Assembly (NCBI RefSeq): GCF_014648575.1
Contig: NZ_BMRJ01000001.1
Location: 693,923 to 757,922, forward strand
DNA: 64,000 nucleotides
Reading direction: 5' to 3'
From: Agromyces mediolanus
GTDB lineage: Bacteria > Actinomycetota > Actinomycetes > Actinomycetales > Microbacteriaceae
Program-made: the position numbers and the translations under genes
Notes under the pieces: model-generated
Seen by the model: only the letters and a program-made list of their open reading frames with translations
Databases searched by the model: none
Told to the model about the DNA's origin: nothing
Shown here: positions 1 to 9,894 of the stretch, one piece after another
How the letters are laid out: each line of letters starts with the position of its first letter
How positions within the stretch are numbered: position 1 is the first letter of the stretch

Positions 1-780
1 GTGCAGACCCCCCAGGGCTTCCCGCGGGGTGCGCTCGAGCGCGCCTACCGCCTCGCCGGCGGCGAGTTCACCGACGACGCCGCGCTCGCCGCAGCGGCGG
101 GTGTGCAGGTCGACGTCGTGCCCGGCGATGTGCGGGCGTTCAAGATCACGGTGCCCGCCGATCTGCGCCGGGCCGAGCAGCTCGTCGCCGAGGCCGGCGC
201 CGGAGCCGAGGCATCCGTTCGTGAGGGGGGCTCCGCCGCCCAGCCGCACGCCGACGACGCCGAACCGTCGATCCTCCCGCCCGAGCCCGTCGCGGAGCCG
301 CGCGTGCTCGTGCCCCGCGTCGGCACGGGCGTCGACGTGCACGCCTTCGCCGACGACGACACGCCCCTCTGGCTCGCCGGGCTCGAGTGGCCGGGGGAGC
401 GCGGCCTGGCCGGCCACAGCGACGGCGACGCCGCGAGCCACGCGATCTGCGACGCGCTGCTCGCCGCGGCCGGACTCGGCGACGTCGGCCGCATCTTCGG
501 CACCGCCGACCCCGAGCTCGACGGTGCGCACGGCGAGGTGTTCCTCCGCGAGACGGTGCGGCGGGTCCGTGAAGCGGGCTTCGTCGTCGGCAATGTGAGC
601 GTGCAGCTCGTCGGCAACCGGCCGAAGCTCGCGCCCCGCCGCGAGGAGGCCGAGGCGCTCCTCAGCCGCTTCGTGGGGGCCCCGGTCAGCGTCTCCGCGA
701 CGACGAGCGACGGCCTCGGCTTCACCGGCCGCGGCGAGGGCGTCGCCGCGATCGCGACCGCGCTGCTGCTGCCCGCCTGA
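1..780 (+). CDS. ispDF: Bifunctional IspD/IspF, 3' part (5' end outside window)
   Basis: Methylerythritol-phosphate pathway of isoprenoid synthesis. The first 60 or so residues are the C-terminal end of IspD (CDP-ME synthase): TPQGF, a TDDA segment, and FKIT followed by DLRRAE. A linker of about 40 residues leads to a complete IspF (MECDP synthase) domain from about residue 105, starting GTGVDVHAF and containing the metal ligands DVH and the H of [11 protein letters not shown], with DIG-like GDVGRIF and a [14 protein letters not shown] end. The frame is open to base 1, so the GTG there is not a real start. Fused ispDF is common in actinobacteria. cysS follows after 54 bases. Confidence 0.93.
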   Translation: MQTPQGFPRGALERAYRLAGGEFTDDAALAAAAGVQVDVVPGDVRAFKITVPADLRRAEQLVAEAGAGAEASVREGGSAAQPHADDAEPSILPPEPVAEPRVLVPRVGTGVDVHAFADDDTPLWLAGLEWPGERGLAGHSDGDAASHAICDALLAAAGLGDVGRIFGTADPELDGAHGEVFLRETVRRVREAGFVVGNVSVQLVGNRPKLAPRREEAEALLSRFVGAPVSVSATTSDGLGFTGRGEGVAAIATALLLPA

Positions 781-834
781 AGTCCCGGGCGGCCCGCCCA
801 GGTTCACGCGCCCGCCCGCCGGTAGGCTGGAGCG

Positions 835-2265
835 GTGACGCTCAGACTCTACGACACGAAGGCCCAGGCGCTGCGCGACTTCGTCCCCCTCCACGAGGGA
901 CGCGTCGGCATGTACGTGTGCGGCCCCACCGTGCAGTCGAGCCCGCACATCGGCCACCTGCGCAGCGCGCTCGTCTACGACCAGCTGCGCCGCTGGTTCG
1001 CCTACCGCGGCTTCGACGTGACCTTCGTGCGCAACGTCACCGACATCGACGACAAGATCCTCGACGCCGCCCACCGCGAGGGCCAGGGCGGGGCCGGCGA
1101 GCAGTGGTGGGCGCTCGCGTACCGCATCGAGCTCGAGTTCACCGCGGGCTACACCGCGCTCGGCATCCTGCCGCCGAGCTACGAGCCGCGCGCCACCGCG
1201 AGCGTGCAGCAGATGCAGCAGCTCATCGCCCGCCTGATCGAGCGCGGCCACGCCTACCCGGCCGCCGACGGCTCGGGCGACGTCTACTTCGACACCGCGA
1301 GCTGGGCCGACTACGGCTCGCTCACCCGGCAGTCGCGCGAGCATATGGAGGCCGCGGCCGACGCCGACCCCCGGGGCAAGCGCGACCCGCGCGACTTCGC
1401 CCTCTGGAAGGGGCGCAAGGCCGACGAGCCGGACTCGGCGGCGTGGGCCTCGCCGTGGGGGGAGGGGCGCCCCGGCTGGCACATCGAGTGCTCGGCGATG
1501 GCGGCACGCTACCTCGGCCCCGAGTTCGACGTGCACGGCGGCGGGCTCGACCTGCGCTTCCCGCACCACGAGAACGAGCTCGCCCAGTCGACCGCGGCGG
1601 GCGAGGGTTTCGCCCGCTACTGGATGCACAACGGCCTCGTGAACATCGGCGGGCAGAAGATGTCGAAGTCGCTCGGCAACTCGGTCTACGCGGCCGAACT
1701 GCTCGCGCTCGCCTCCCCGCTCGCGGTCCGGTACCTGCTCGGTCAGGCGCACTACCGCTCGACGCTCGACTACAGCCCGGAGTCGCTCACCGTCGCCGAG
1801 GCGGCGGTCGACCGCATCCGCACCTTCCTCAGCCGGGTCGAGCGCCGCCTCGCCGGCACGCGCTTCGCCGGGGTCGGTGCGCCCGTGGTGCCGGAGGCCT
1901 TCGCCGAGGCGATGGACGACGACCTCGGCGTCCCCCAGGCGCTCGCCGTGCTGCACGACACCGTCCGCGCGGGCAACAACGCGCTCGACGCCGAAGAGCT
2001 GCACGAGGCCGCCGTCGCGCACGGGCAGGTCGCCGCCATGGTGCAGGTGCTCGGCATCGACCCGCGCGACCCGCACTGGGCGAGCGACGACGCCGGGCCG
2101 GCGGCGACCGCACTCGGCGTGCTCGTCGAACGCCTGCTCGACGACCGCCGCGCCGCGCGCGACGCGAAGGACTGGGCGGCCGCCGACCGCATCCGCACCG
2201 AGCTCGCCGAGGCGGGCATCACCATCGAAGACAGTCAGACCTCGACCCATTGGAGCCTCTCATGA
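835..2265 (+). CDS. cysS: Cysteinyl-tRNA synthetase
   Basis: Charges tRNA-Cys with cysteine in the cytoplasm. 476 residues, normal for the family. Class I signatures are HIGH at residues 38-41 and KMSKS at 275-279. The zinc-binding set begins at YVCGPT (Cys29) and continues with ECSAMA and the HHENE segment. A GTG start is chosen because it begins the conserved LRLYDT region directly. The stop overlaps the start of rlmB by four bases (ATGA), so the two are probably translated together. Confidence 0.97.
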   Translation: MTLRLYDTKAQALRDFVPLHEGRVGMYVCGPTVQSSPHIGHLRSALVYDQLRRWFAYRGFDVTFVRNVTDIDDKILDAAHREGQGGAGEQWWALAYRIELEFTAGYTALGILPPSYEPRATASVQQMQQLIARLIERGHAYPAADGSGDVYFDTASWADYGSLTRQSREHMEAAADADPRGKRDPRDFALWKGRKADEPDSAAWASPWGEGRPGWHIECSAMAARYLGPEFDVHGGGLDLRFPHHENELAQSTAAGEGFARYWMHNGLVNIGGQKMSKSLGNSVYAAELLALASPLAVRYLLGQAHYRSTLDYSPESLTVAEAAVDRIRTFLSRVERRLAGTRFAGVGAPVVPEAFAEAMDDDLGVPQALAVLHDTVRAGNNALDAEELHEAAVAHGQVAAMVQVLGIDPRDPHWASDDAGPAATALGVLVERLLDDRRAARDAKDWAAADRIRTELAEAGITIEDSQTSTHWSLS

Positions 2266-3296
2266 AGGGCAGCAGCGGAAAGCCGCGCGCCGGAGCCGTC
2301 CGCAAGGCCGCGCACTCGAAGCAGGTCGGCACCGGCGGACACGGGCGCAAGGCGCTCGAGGGCAAGGGCCCCACGCCGAAGGCCGAAGACCGGAGCTGGC
2401 ACGTCGCCGGCAAGCGCAAGGCTGCCCAGGAGCGGTACGAGGCCGCCGGCGGCAAGGGCCGTGCCGGCGGGAAGGGCCGCTCGCAGCGGCCGGGCGCTCC
2501 GCGCGGCGCCTCGGGCGCCTCGCAGCGCTCCCGCTCGGGCGACGAGTCCGAGATCGTGACCGGCCGCAACGCGGTCGTCGAGGCGCTCCGCACGAAGGTG
2601 CCCGCCACGACGCTCTACCTCGCGCAGCGCGTCGAGATGGACGACCGGGTGCGCGAATCGCTCAAGATGGCGACGAACCGCGGCATCCCGGTGCTCGAGG
2701 TCACCCGCCCCGAGCTCGACCGTCTCTCCGGCGACGGGGGCGTGCACCAGGGCATCGCGCTGAAGGTGCCGGCGTACGAGTACGCCCATCCCATCGAGCT
2801 GCTCGACGAGGTGCTCGCCGGCGAGGAGACGCCGCTCTTCGTCGCCCTCGACGGCATCACCGACCCGCGCAATCTCGGGGCGATCATCCGCTCGACCGCC
2901 GCGTTCGGCGGCCAGGGGGTCATCGTCCCGCAGCGCCGCTCGGTCGGCGTCACCGCCGCCGCCTGGAAGACCTCGGCCGGCGCCGCCGCGCGCATCCCCG
3001 TCGCGATGGCCCCGAACCTCACCCAGACGCTGAAGGCCCTGAAGGAGCGCGGTGTGTTCGTGCTGGGCCTCGACGGCGACGGCGACGTGTCGCTCCCCGG
3101 CCTCGAGCTCGCCGACCGCCCGGTCGTGATCGTCGTCGGTTCCGAGGGCAAGGGGCTCTCGCGGCTCGTCACCGAGACGTGCGACGCGATCGTCTCGATC
3201 CCGATCAGCGCGGCCACGGAGTCGCTGAACGCCGGCATCGCCGTCTCGGTCGCGCTCTACGAGGTCGCCCGGCTCCGCGCCGCCGAGTCGGCCTAG
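2262..3296 (+). CDS. rlmB: 23S rRNA (guanosine-2'-O-)-methyltransferase RlmB (SpoU/TrmH family)
   Basis: SAM-dependent 2'-O-ribose methyltransferase for 23S rRNA. 344 residues. A basic, Lys/Gly/Arg-rich N-terminal extension of about 95 residues, typical of actinobacterial members, precedes the substrate-binding domain ([14 protein letters not shown]). The SPOUT domain then shows the three trefoil-knot motifs: [25 protein letters not shown] and [20 protein letters not shown]. The ATG overlaps the cysS stop (ATGA). The cysS-rlmB pairing is widespread in actinobacteria. Confidence 0.95.
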   Translation: MKGSSGKPRAGAVRKAAHSKQVGTGGHGRKALEGKGPTPKAEDRSWHVAGKRKAAQERYEAAGGKGRAGGKGRSQRPGAPRGASGASQRSRSGDESEIVTGRNAVVEALRTKVPATTLYLAQRVEMDDRVRESLKMATNRGIPVLEVTRPELDRLSGDGGVHQGIALKVPAYEYAHPIELLDEVLAGEETPLFVALDGITDPRNLGAIIRSTAAFGGQGVIVPQRRSVGVTAAAWKTSAGAAARIPVAMAPNLTQTLKALKERGVFVLGLDGDGDVSLPGLELADRPVVIVVGSEGKGLSRLVTETCDAIVSIPISAATESLNAGIAVSVALYEVARLRAAESA

Positions 3297-3364
3297 GGTC
3301 GCGCGCGGCCGAGCGGCTGTCAAGGGGGCGGCGCGGCAGCGTCGTGCTCCGTAGCGTCGAGGGC

Positions 3365-3847
3365 ATGGAACAGGACGCATACGACCGCATCTCCGAACTC
3401 GTGCACGCCGCCGACGTGGCGATGCTCACCACCGTCGGCGAGGGCGGGGCGCTGCACGCGCGGCCCCTCGCTGCGCTGCAGGAGCGCTTCGACGGCACGC
3501 TCCGCTTCCTCGTCGAGGACCCGAGCCCGAAGCTCGAGGCGCTCCGCGAGCACCCGCGGGTGAACGTCGCGTACTCGTCGAAGCGCGGCTACCTCTCCGT
3601 CGCCGGCGTCGCGCGCGTGGTCGAGGGGGAGGAGGGCGCCGTCGACGAGCTCTGGGGGCCGGCGGCCGAGGCCTGGTTCCCCGGCGGCCGGGAGGACCCG
3701 GAGCTCGTCGTGCTCGAGGTGCTGCCCGAGAGCGCGGAGTACTGGGCGCTGACGGAGCCGGGCGTCGTCGCGGCCGCGAAGGCCGTCAAGGCCTTCTTCA
3801 CGAAGGAGCAGCCCGACGTCGGCGAGAACCGCGTCGTCGAGCTGTGA
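3365..3847 (+). CDS. Pyridoxamine 5'-phosphate oxidase-like (general stress protein 26 type) protein
   Basis: 160 residues with a split-barrel flavin-binding fold, judged from ADVAMLTTVGEGGALHARPLAAL near the start and LRFLVEDPSPKLEALREHPRVNVAYSS after it. The tail, with an EYWALTEPG segment and a basic AAKAVKAFF helix, matches the stress-related PPOX subfamily. Members bind FMN or F420 and are often non-essential redox proteins; the substrate cannot be read from sequence. It lies 68 bases after rlmB in the same direction and may have its own promoter. Confidence 0.8.
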   Translation: MEQDAYDRISELVHAADVAMLTTVGEGGALHARPLAALQERFDGTLRFLVEDPSPKLEALREHPRVNVAYSSKRGYLSVAGVARVVEGEEGAVDELWGPAAEAWFPGGREDPELVVLEVLPESAEYWALTEPGVVAAAKAVKAFFTKEQPDVGENRVVEL

Positions 3848-3871
3848 GGCCCGTCGGGCGGGCCGCCCGGA

Positions 3872-5188
3872 TCAGACGTTGAGCCGCCAGTCGCGCTCGT
3901 CGTCCGGGTCGACGGCGGCGATGGATGCCGTGTCCGGCACGACCTCGATCGCGGCCGTGAAGGCATCGGTGGGCGGCCCGATCACGGTCGCCTCGTCGCG
4001 GCGGTGGCGCAGCACGGTATTGATGTAGCTCGTCACGGCTTCGGCGAGCGGGATGTCGTGGCCCGCCCGCTGCGCCATGAACCAGCGGTGCTCGAGCAGC
4101 TGGTGGAAGACCTCGGCCGGCTCGAGCTTGCCGCGCAGCTCGCTCGGGATCGCGCGCACGACGGGCTCGAACACCCGCATCAGCCACTCGTGGGCGACCA
4201 TCTCCTCGTCGAGCTCGGTCTTGCCGTAGCTCGCGCGGTAGGAGTCGAGGTCGTTCAGGAGCCGGCGCGCCTGGTTCTCGCCCGTGTCGAGGCCGGTGAG
4301 GCGCAGCAGCCGGCGCTGGTGGTGGCCCGCGTCGACGACCTTCGGCTGGATCCGCACGGTCGTGCCGGTCTCATCGGTCTTGATCGCGAGCTCCTCGATG
4401 TCGAAGCCGAGGGCGTTCAAGCGCTGCACCCGCTCGTTGATGCGCCAGCGCTCGGCCGCCTCGAAGGACTCGGAGCCCGTGAGCTCGGTCCAGAGGGCGC
4501 GGTACGCGTCGACGATGCCGTTCGAGATGCGCACGGGGTCGAGCTCGTCGGCGACCCGGCCGCCCGCCTCGAGGTCGAGCAGCTCGCCCGCGATGTTCAC
4601 CCGGGCGATCTCGAGGTCGTTCTCGCGCTGCCCGTTCGACAGCCCGCCCTCGTAGAGCTTGCCGGTCTCGGCGTCGACGAGGTACGCGGCGAACGCGCCC
4701 GCGTCACGCCGGAAGAGCGTGTTGGAGAGCGAGACGTCTCCCCAGAAGAAGCCGACGATGTGCAGCCGCACGAGCAGCACGGCCAGGGCGTCGACGAGCC
4801 GTGTCGCGGTGTCCGGGCGGAGCGTCTGCGAGAACAGCGCCCGATAGGGGAGCGAGAAGCGCAGATGCCGGGTGACGAGCACCGGCTTCAGCTCCTCGCC
4901 CTCGGCGTCCGTGCGGTTCGTGATGACGGCGACCGGCTCGACGCAGGGGATCTCGAGCCGCTGCAGCGTGCGCAGCATCTCGTACTCGCCCTTCGCCATC
5001 TCGGCGGTGGTCTCCTTGATCGCGACGATGTGCTCGCCGAGGTGCGCGAAGCGCACCAGGTGGCGCGAGATGCCCTTCGGGAGCGCCGCGATGGTGTCGC
5101 TCGGCCACGACTCGAGCGGGAGGTCCCACGGCAGGTCGAGCAGGGCCGGGTCGGCCATCGCCGAGGTGATCGAGAGGGAGCCGCTCAT
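3872..5188 (-). CDS. DUF4032 protein with kinase-like fold
   Basis: 438 residues. The N-terminal half looks like a lipopolysaccharide-kinase/ABC1-type fold: IVAIKETTAEMAKGEYEML, where the Lys and Glu would be the ATP-site pair, and later FFWGDVSLSNTLF and YLVDAETGKLYEG, which resemble the catalytic HGDxxxxN and DxD motifs. The C-terminal half is the DUF4032 domain proper, ending in a region rich in Asp. Conserved in actinobacteria without a firm function; a protein or small-molecule kinase is inferred only from the motifs. The start is supported by GGAAGGAT six bases upstream of ATG. Confidence 0.8.
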   Translation of the reverse strand: MSGSLSITSAMADPALLDLPWDLPLESWPSDTIAALPKGISRHLVRFAHLGEHIVAIKETTAEMAKGEYEMLRTLQRLEIPCVEPVAVITNRTDAEGEELKPVLVTRHLRFSLPYRALFSQTLRPDTATRLVDALAVLLVRLHIVGFFWGDVSLSNTLFRRDAGAFAAYLVDAETGKLYEGGLSNGQRENDLEIARVNIAGELLDLEAGGRVADELDPVRISNGIVDAYRALWTELTGSESFEAAERWRINERVQRLNALGFDIEELAIKTDETGTTVRIQPKVVDAGHHQRRLLRLTGLDTGENQARRLLNDLDSYRASYGKTELDEEMVAHEWLMRVFEPVVRAIPSELRGKLEPAEVFHQLLEHRWFMAQRAGHDIPLAEAVTSYINTVLRHRRDEATVIGPPTDAFTAAIEVVPDTASIAAVDPDDERDWRLNV

Positions 5189-5242
5189 GAGCCCATCCTT
5201 CCAGGTGCGCGCCGTCCCCGGCCGGTGAGGCCTGGAAACGGC

Positions 5243-5276
5243 GGATGCCGGTCGGGATCGCTCCCGACCGGCATCC
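5243..5276 (-). terminator. Hairpin terminator of the ABC ATPase gene
   Basis: A perfect 15-base-pair stem (5243-5257 with 5262-5276) with a 4-base loop lies between the ABC ATPase stop and the DUF4032 start. No U-run follows, which is usual in high-GC actinobacteria. Confidence 0.7.
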
Positions 5277-5294
5277 GGTGTTCGTGGGTCGGGC

Positions 5295-6395
5295 TCAGCC
5301 GGCCACGACGCGCGCGCCGAGGCGCTCGCCCGACTCGGCGTCGAAGACGTGCACGTGGTGCGGGGTCGGCGTGAGGTAGACGGTGTCGCCGGCGAAGGGG
5401 TGGGCGCGGCCGTCGACGCGGGCGACGATGTCGGTGCGCTTGCCCTCGATCTCCGAGTGGCCGTACAGGTAGCCGTCGGCGCCGAGCTCCTCGACGAGGT
5501 CGACCTTCACCTCGAGGCCCTCGCCGGCGGTGGTGGACACCTGGATGTCCTCGGGGCGCACGCCGATCGTGACCTGCGAGCCGCTCGCGTGGCCGAGCAC
5601 GTCGCGCTCGACCGGGACGACCGCGGTGCCGAAGCGGATGCCGCCGTCGGCGATGTCGGCCTGGAACAGGTTCATCGCGGGCGAGCCGATGAAGCCGGCG
5701 ACGAAGACGTTGGCGGGCTTCTCGTAGAGGTCGCGCGGGGTGCCGACCTGCTGGAGCAGGCCGTCCTTCAGCACGGCGATGCGGTCGCCCATGGTGAGCG
5801 CCTCGGTCTGGTCGTGGGTGACGTAGACCGTGGTGACGCCGAGGCGGCGCTGCAGCGAGGCGATCTGGGTACGCGTCTGCACGCGGAGCTTGGCGTCGAG
5901 GTTCGACAGCGGCTCGTCCATGAGGAAGACCTGCGGCTGGCGCACGATCGCGCGGCCCATGGCGACGCGCTGACGCTGACCGCCCGAGAGCGCCTTCGGC
6001 TTGCGGCTGAGGTAGGGCTCGAGGTCGAGGAGCTTGGCGGCCTCGAGGACGCGCGCGGCGCGCTCCTCCTTGCCGACGCCGGCGATCTTCAGGGCGAAGC
6101 CCATGTTCTCGGCGACGGTCATGTGCGGGTAGAGCGCGTAGTTCTGGAAGACCATGGCGATGTCGCGGTCCTTCGGCGGCACGTCGGTGACGTTGCGGTC
6201 GCCGATGAAGATGTTGCCGTCGTTGACCTCTTCGAGGCCGGCGAGCATGCGCAGCGAGGTGGACTTTCCGCAGCCGGACGGGCCGACGAGGACGAGGAAC
6301 TCGCCGTCGGCGATCTCGAGGTCGAGCTTGTCGACGGCCGGGCGGGTGCCGCCGGGGTACAGGCGGGTGGCCTGGTCGAACGTGACAGATGCCAT
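5295..6395 (-). CDS. ugpC: ABC transporter ATP-binding protein, MsmX/UgpC family (carbohydrate uptake)
   Basis: 366 residues, the usual length for the shared sugar-uptake ATPase of CUT1 transporters. Walker A is GPSGCGKST at about residue 38, the Q-loop is FQNYALYPHMTV, the signature is LSGGQRQRVAMGRA, Walker B is VFLMDEPLSNLDA, and the H-loop is VTHDQTEALTMGDR. The C-terminal third is the TOBE/regulatory domain. No permease or binding protein is adjacent, which fits an orphan ATPase serving several sugar transporters. ATG is preceded by GGAGAA. Confidence 0.93.
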   Translation of the reverse strand: MASVTFDQATRLYPGGTRPAVDKLDLEIADGEFLVLVGPSGCGKSTSLRMLAGLEEVNDGNIFIGDRNVTDVPPKDRDIAMVFQNYALYPHMTVAENMGFALKIAGVGKEERAARVLEAAKLLDLEPYLSRKPKALSGGQRQRVAMGRAIVRQPQVFLMDEPLSNLDAKLRVQTRTQIASLQRRLGVTTVYVTHDQTEALTMGDRIAVLKDGLLQQVGTPRDLYEKPANVFVAGFIGSPAMNLFQADIADGGIRFGTAVVPVERDVLGHASGSQVTIGVRPEDIQVSTTAGEGLEVKVDLVEELGADGYLYGHSEIEGKRTDIVARVDGRAHPFAGDTVYLTPTPHHVHVFDAESGERLGARVVAG

Positions 6396-6641
6396 GATGG
6401 TTCTCCTTCACCGGCAGGTACGTGCCGGACGATCCGTAGTGATGGAAGCGCGTCGACGATGACGCCCGCTCAGTATCGCACACCGTCGAGGGTGCGCCGT
6501 CCGCCCCCCGAGCGGGGGCGTCCCGCCGGGCTCCGCGCGCGTCCAGCCGCCGTGTGGGTGATTCCCAGGCACCGTTCCTACTATCGTGGGTGCGTTCGCA
6601 TGCAGACGTGCGCCCCCCACAGCGACCCGGAGTGACCATCG

Positions 6642-7577
6642 ATGAGCAACGGCGGATCGAATCAGCCACGCCCCAACAAGAATGACCGCCGAGAGGCGGC
6701 GCGCGAGAAGGCCCGGGCCCTCCGCGAGGAGCAGAAGAAGCGGGAACGCCGCAACAAGATCCTGCTCCAGGGCGGCATCATCGTCGCCGTCGTCGCCATC
6801 GCGGCGCTCATCGGCGGGATGATCTTCAACAGCGTGAAGCCGGCGGGCCCCGGCCCGCGCAACATGGCGAGCGACGGCATCGTCTTCACGGGCAGCGACG
6901 GCGCCCTGACCCCGAGCGAGACGCCGGCGACCCCCGCCGGCGGCAAGCCCACGCCGACGAAGCAGGACGACTCGGGCGAGGTCGCGAACATCGTGACCTA
7001 CATCGACTACCTGTGCCCCTACTGCGGCCAGTTCGAGCAGACGAACCGCGAGGCGATCAAGACGATGGTGGAGCAGGGCGCCGCCACGCTCGAGGTGCAC
7101 CCGATCGCCATCCTCACGAACCGCTCGGCGGGCACCCAGTACTCGCTCCGCGCCGCGAACGCGGCCGCCTGCGTCGCGGACCTCTCGCCCGAGAACTTCC
7201 TCGACTTCAACGACGCGCTCTTCGACAACCAGCCCGCCGAGGGCTCGACCGGCCTGAGCAACGACGACATCAAGAAGCTGGCCGAGCAGGCGGGCGTCGG
7301 CTCGCTGTCCAAGGTCGAGAAGTGCATCGACGACGTGCAGTTCAAGAGCTGGGTGCAGGACGCCACGAACCGCGCGCTGAGCGGCCCGCTGCCGAACACC
7401 ACCGAGGTCGAGTCCGTGAAGGGCACCCCGACGGTGCTCGTGAACGGCAAGCAGTACACGGGCTCGCTCTCGGAGCCGACCGAGTTCCAGGCCTTCGTCA
7501 CGCAGGCGGCGAGCCAGAGCTTCACGAACTCGACGCCGAGCCCCAGCGAGACGCCCACTCCGACGCCCGCGCAGTAG
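6642..7577 (+). CDS. Membrane-anchored DsbA-like thioredoxin-fold protein
   Basis: 311 residues: a charged cytosolic N-terminus (1-40, rich in Arg, Lys and Glu), one membrane helix (about 41-62), a Pro/Thr linker, then a thioredoxin-fold domain with the redox motif CPYC at residues 125-128. PTVLVNGKQYTG near the C-terminus supplies the cis-Pro loop (GTPTV). Such proteins form or shuffle disulfides in exported proteins. The last 20 residues are Pro/Thr/Ser-rich. GGAG lies nine bases before the ATG. A hairpin terminator follows. Confidence 0.88.
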   Translation: MSNGGSNQPRPNKNDRREAAREKARALREEQKKRERRNKILLQGGIIVAVVAIAALIGGMIFNSVKPAGPGPRNMASDGIVFTGSDGALTPSETPATPAGGKPTPTKQDDSGEVANIVTYIDYLCPYCGQFEQTNREAIKTMVEQGAATLEVHPIAILTNRSAGTQYSLRAANAAACVADLSPENFLDFNDALFDNQPAEGSTGLSNDDIKKLAEQAGVGSLSKVEKCIDDVQFKSWVQDATNRALSGPLPNTTEVESVKGTPTVLVNGKQYTGSLSEPTEFQAFVTQAASQSFTNSTPSPSETPTPTPAQ

Positions 7578-7603
7578 CGCCCGCGTCGAGGCATCCGCCT
7601 TCG

Positions 7604-7640
7604 AACGGCCCGCCCCCGCACTTCGCGGAGGCGGGCCGTT
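7604..7640 (+). terminator. Hairpin terminator after the DsbA-like gene
   Basis: Arms 7604-7619 and 7625-7640 pair over 16 bases with one mismatch, giving a GC-rich stem with a 5-base loop and TT at the foot. It lies 27 bases after the stop and before tRNA-Thr. Confidence 0.7.
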
Positions 7641-7705
7641 CGGCGTCCGAGCCAGGCGCGGGCGCCGACGAAGCCCGCCGCTAGGATGGGCGTGGCCACT
7701 CGCAC

Positions 7706-7778
7706 GCCGGCTTGGCGCAATTGGTAGCGCACCGTACTTGTAATACGGGGGTTGCAGGTTCAAGTCCTGTAGCCGGCA
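7706..7778 (+). tRNA. tRNA-Thr(TGT)
   Basis: A 73-base cloverleaf. The acceptor GCCGGCT pairs with AGCCGGC and the discriminator is A at 7778. The anticodon loop CTTGTAA sits between CCGTA and TACGG, giving anticodon TGT. The T arm contains GGTTCAAGTCC. CCA is not encoded. Confidence 0.97.
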
Positions 7779-7786
7779 CTGAAAAG

Positions 7787-7817
7787 GCCCGGAGCAGGCG
7801 TCCCGCCGTCTCCGGGC
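7787..7817 (+). terminator. Possible terminator of tRNA-Thr
   Basis: Just after the tRNA, GCCCGGAG pairs with CTCCGGGC across a loop of about 15 bases. The position suits a tRNA terminator; there is no U-run. Confidence 0.4.
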
Positions 7818-7965
7818 GGTCGCGCGACGCGTTCTGCGTGTCCGCCCTGACGTCTTCCTGCGTGTCCGCCCTGAAGTATTGCGTCACTTACGGCGCCGAA
7901 ACCTCCGTCGATGGAGACTGGATCGTCCCTGATCCGGTTTCTCCCCCGAGAGAGCGATTCGCCCG

Positions 7966-8175
7966 ATGTCGCAGCACCATCCCTATCTCGTCCATGCCTG
8001 GCCGGAACACCGCTGGTGGGTGGTCTCCGTGCCGGACCTCGACGCGTTCGCGCAGGTGCAGCGCCGCGAGGAGATCGGGATCGCGGCGAGCGAGCTGATC
8101 GCCGAGTGGGCGCCGCGTTCACGCCAGAACGCCGAGTACACCCTCGAGGTGCTGGACGGTCCGCCCGCCGGGTGA
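7966..8175 (+). CDS. Small HicB-like protein of unknown function
   Basis: 69 residues. The beginning, YLVHAWPEHRWWVVSVPDLDAFAQ, resembles the first two strands of the HicB antitoxin fold, and the following helix region IGIAASELIAEWA fits it. The DNA-binding part of HicB is missing and no HicA toxin gene lies beside it, so this is either a free-standing HicB-like domain or an unrelated small protein. The ribosome site (GAGAG) is weak and distant. Codon use is like the neighbours. Confidence 0.55.
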   Translation: MSQHHPYLVHAWPEHRWWVVSVPDLDAFAQVQRREEIGIAASELIAEWAPRSRQNAEYTLEVLDGPPAG

Positions 8176-8307
8176 GCAGCTCGTCCAAGTGGATCGGCCG
8201 AGGCGCCGCCGGGGGCTAGGCTCGTTCTGGTTTCGGCTTCCTCGTTCCCGTGCGCCGGGAGCAGCGGGAATCCGCGGGTACTCGACGGGCAAGGAAAGGG
8301 CGGGCAC

Positions 8308-9339
8308 GTGGCCTCCAGCGACCGTTCCCAGCCCGAGGCCGCCGATCTCCCGGCTCGCCCGGCCGCCCACCCGCACCTCGAGCGCGGCCAGTTGCCCGTG
8401 CTTCTCGCGCTCGTCATCGCGGTCGCCGCGGGCGCGCTCACCGCGGTGCAATCGCGCATCAACGGCGAGTTCGCCCGCGTGGTCGGCGACCCGTACACGG
8501 CCGCGGCGATCTCGTTCGGCAGCGGCCTGCTGATCCTCTCCCTCGCGATGTGCGTCTGGAAACCGGGTCGGGTCGGCCTCGGCCGGGTCCGCGAGGCGCT
8601 CGCCGATCGGCGGCTCGCCTGGTGGATGCTGCTCGGCGGGCTCGCCGGCGCGTGGTTCGTGACGACCCAGGGGCTCTCCGCTGCGACGCTTGGCGTGGCG
8701 CTGTTCACCGTGGCGATCGTGGCGGGGCAGACGGTCGGAGGCATCCTCTTCGACCTCATCGGGCTGGGGCCCGGCGGCCGTCGTCGGCTGACGCCCACCC
8801 GCGTGCTCGGCGCCGTCCTCGCACTCGGGGCGATCGCCTGGGCGGTCTCGGCCCAGCTGGCGCACGACGTGCCGCTCCTGCTGATGCTGCTGCCGTTCAC
8901 GGCCGGCGTCGGCGTCGGCTGGCAGCAGGCGGTCAACGGGCGCGTCAAGCAGGCCGCGGGGAGCGCCCTGACGGCCACGTTCGGCAACTTCCTCGGCGGA
9001 ACGATCGCGCTCGTCGTCGCGGCGCTCGTGCACGGCGCCGTCGCGGGGTTCCCGGCGCTCCCCGGCACGTGGTGGCTCTACCTCGGCGGTGCGCTCGGCT
9101 GCGTGTTCATCGCGGCGCAGGCGGCCGTCGTCCGCACGATCGGCGTGCTGCTGCTCGCCCTGTGCGGGGTGGCGGGGCAGCTCGCCGCCGCCCTCGCGCT
9201 CGACCTCCTCCTGCCGACCGCGGAGCGGCCCCTGGAGCTCGCCACCGTCGGCGGGACCGTGCTGGCGCTCGTCGCGGTGCTGGTCGCGAGCATCCGCTGG
9301 TCGCGGCACGCCCACCCGGCGAAGGACGGCGCCGAATAG
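8308..9339 (+). CDS. DMT-superfamily membrane transporter (YdcZ/DUF606 type)
   Basis: 343 residues with about ten hydrophobic helices in two similar halves. Each half starts with a helix followed by a QSRINGEFAR-like or WQQAVNGRVKQ-like segment, the hallmark of the YdcZ/DUF606 transporter family. The N-terminal 30 residues are hydrophilic. The substrate is unknown. GTG is chosen because GGAAAGGG lies just upstream. Transcribed toward the nitroreductase, which ends four bases away on the other strand. Confidence 0.85.
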   Translation: MASSDRSQPEAADLPARPAAHPHLERGQLPVLLALVIAVAAGALTAVQSRINGEFARVVGDPYTAAAISFGSGLLILSLAMCVWKPGRVGLGRVREALADRRLAWWMLLGGLAGAWFVTTQGLSAATLGVALFTVAIVAGQTVGGILFDLIGLGPGGRRRLTPTRVLGAVLALGAIAWAVSAQLAHDVPLLLMLLPFTAGVGVGWQQAVNGRVKQAAGSALTATFGNFLGGTIALVVAALVHGAVAGFPALPGTWWLYLGGALGCVFIAAQAAVVRTIGVLLLALCGVAGQLAAALALDLLLPTAERPLELATVGGTVLALVAVLVASIRWSRHAHPAKDGAE

Positions 9340-9343
9340 CGGT

Positions 9344-9892
9344 TCAGCCGCGCGATTCGAACCGTTCGGCGACGTCGGGATCGCGCCGCTCCGGCCGGGG
9401 CTCCTCGGGGCGGCCGCCGACGTACAGCCAGCCGAGCAGCAGCTCGCCGTCGGCGAGCCCGTGGAACTCGGCCACGGCCGTGTCGCGGGTGTAGGGGCCG
9501 GAGCGCCACATGACGCCCCAGCCCGCCTCGTCCAGCAGCAGGCTCAGCACATGGGCGACGCCGGAGGCGACGGCCTCCTGCTCCCAGGCGTGCACCTTGA
9601 AGTGCGGGCGCGTCGTCGCGACGACCGCGACGAGCAGCGGCGCGCGCAGCGGCTTCGCCGCGACCTTGCCCGGGTCGGCGCCCCGGGCCGCGGCGGCCTC
9701 GCCGAGCGCCCGGCCGAGCCCTGCGCGGGCGTCGCCGCGGAGGGCGATCACCCGCCAGGGCGCCAGGGAGCCGTGATCGGCCACGCGGCCCGCGGCCTCG
9801 AGCAGCCCGAGCAGTTCGGCGTCGTCGGGTGCGCGCTCGGTCACCTTGGGGGAGGAGCGGCGCCGGAGGGCCGCCTCCCTCGCGGAGCCCAC
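9344..9892 (-). CDS. Nitroreductase-family protein
   Basis: 182 residues of the FMN-dependent nitroreductase fold. An Arg-rich start is followed by VADHGSLAPWRVIALRGDAR, where family members bind the flavin phosphate, and by WGVMWRSGPYTRD and ELLLGWLYVGGRPEE near the end, typical of the short NfnB-like group. GTG start at 9892, two bases after the msrB stop, so the two probably form an operon. This suggests a redox or repair job, but the electron acceptor cannot be inferred. Confidence 0.82.
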   Translation of the reverse strand: MGSAREAALRRRSSPKVTERAPDDAELLGLLEAAGRVADHGSLAPWRVIALRGDARAGLGRALGEAAAARGADPGKVAAKPLRAPLLVAVVATTRPHFKVHAWEQEAVASGVAHVLSLLLDEAGWGVMWRSGPYTRDTAVAEFHGLADGELLLGWLYVGGRPEEPRPERRDPDVAERFESRG

Positions 9893-9894
9893 GC

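Noticed and set aside
7706..7965. tRNA-Thr as an integration site
   Set aside because: No integrase nearby and no repeat of the tRNA 3' end found in the window.
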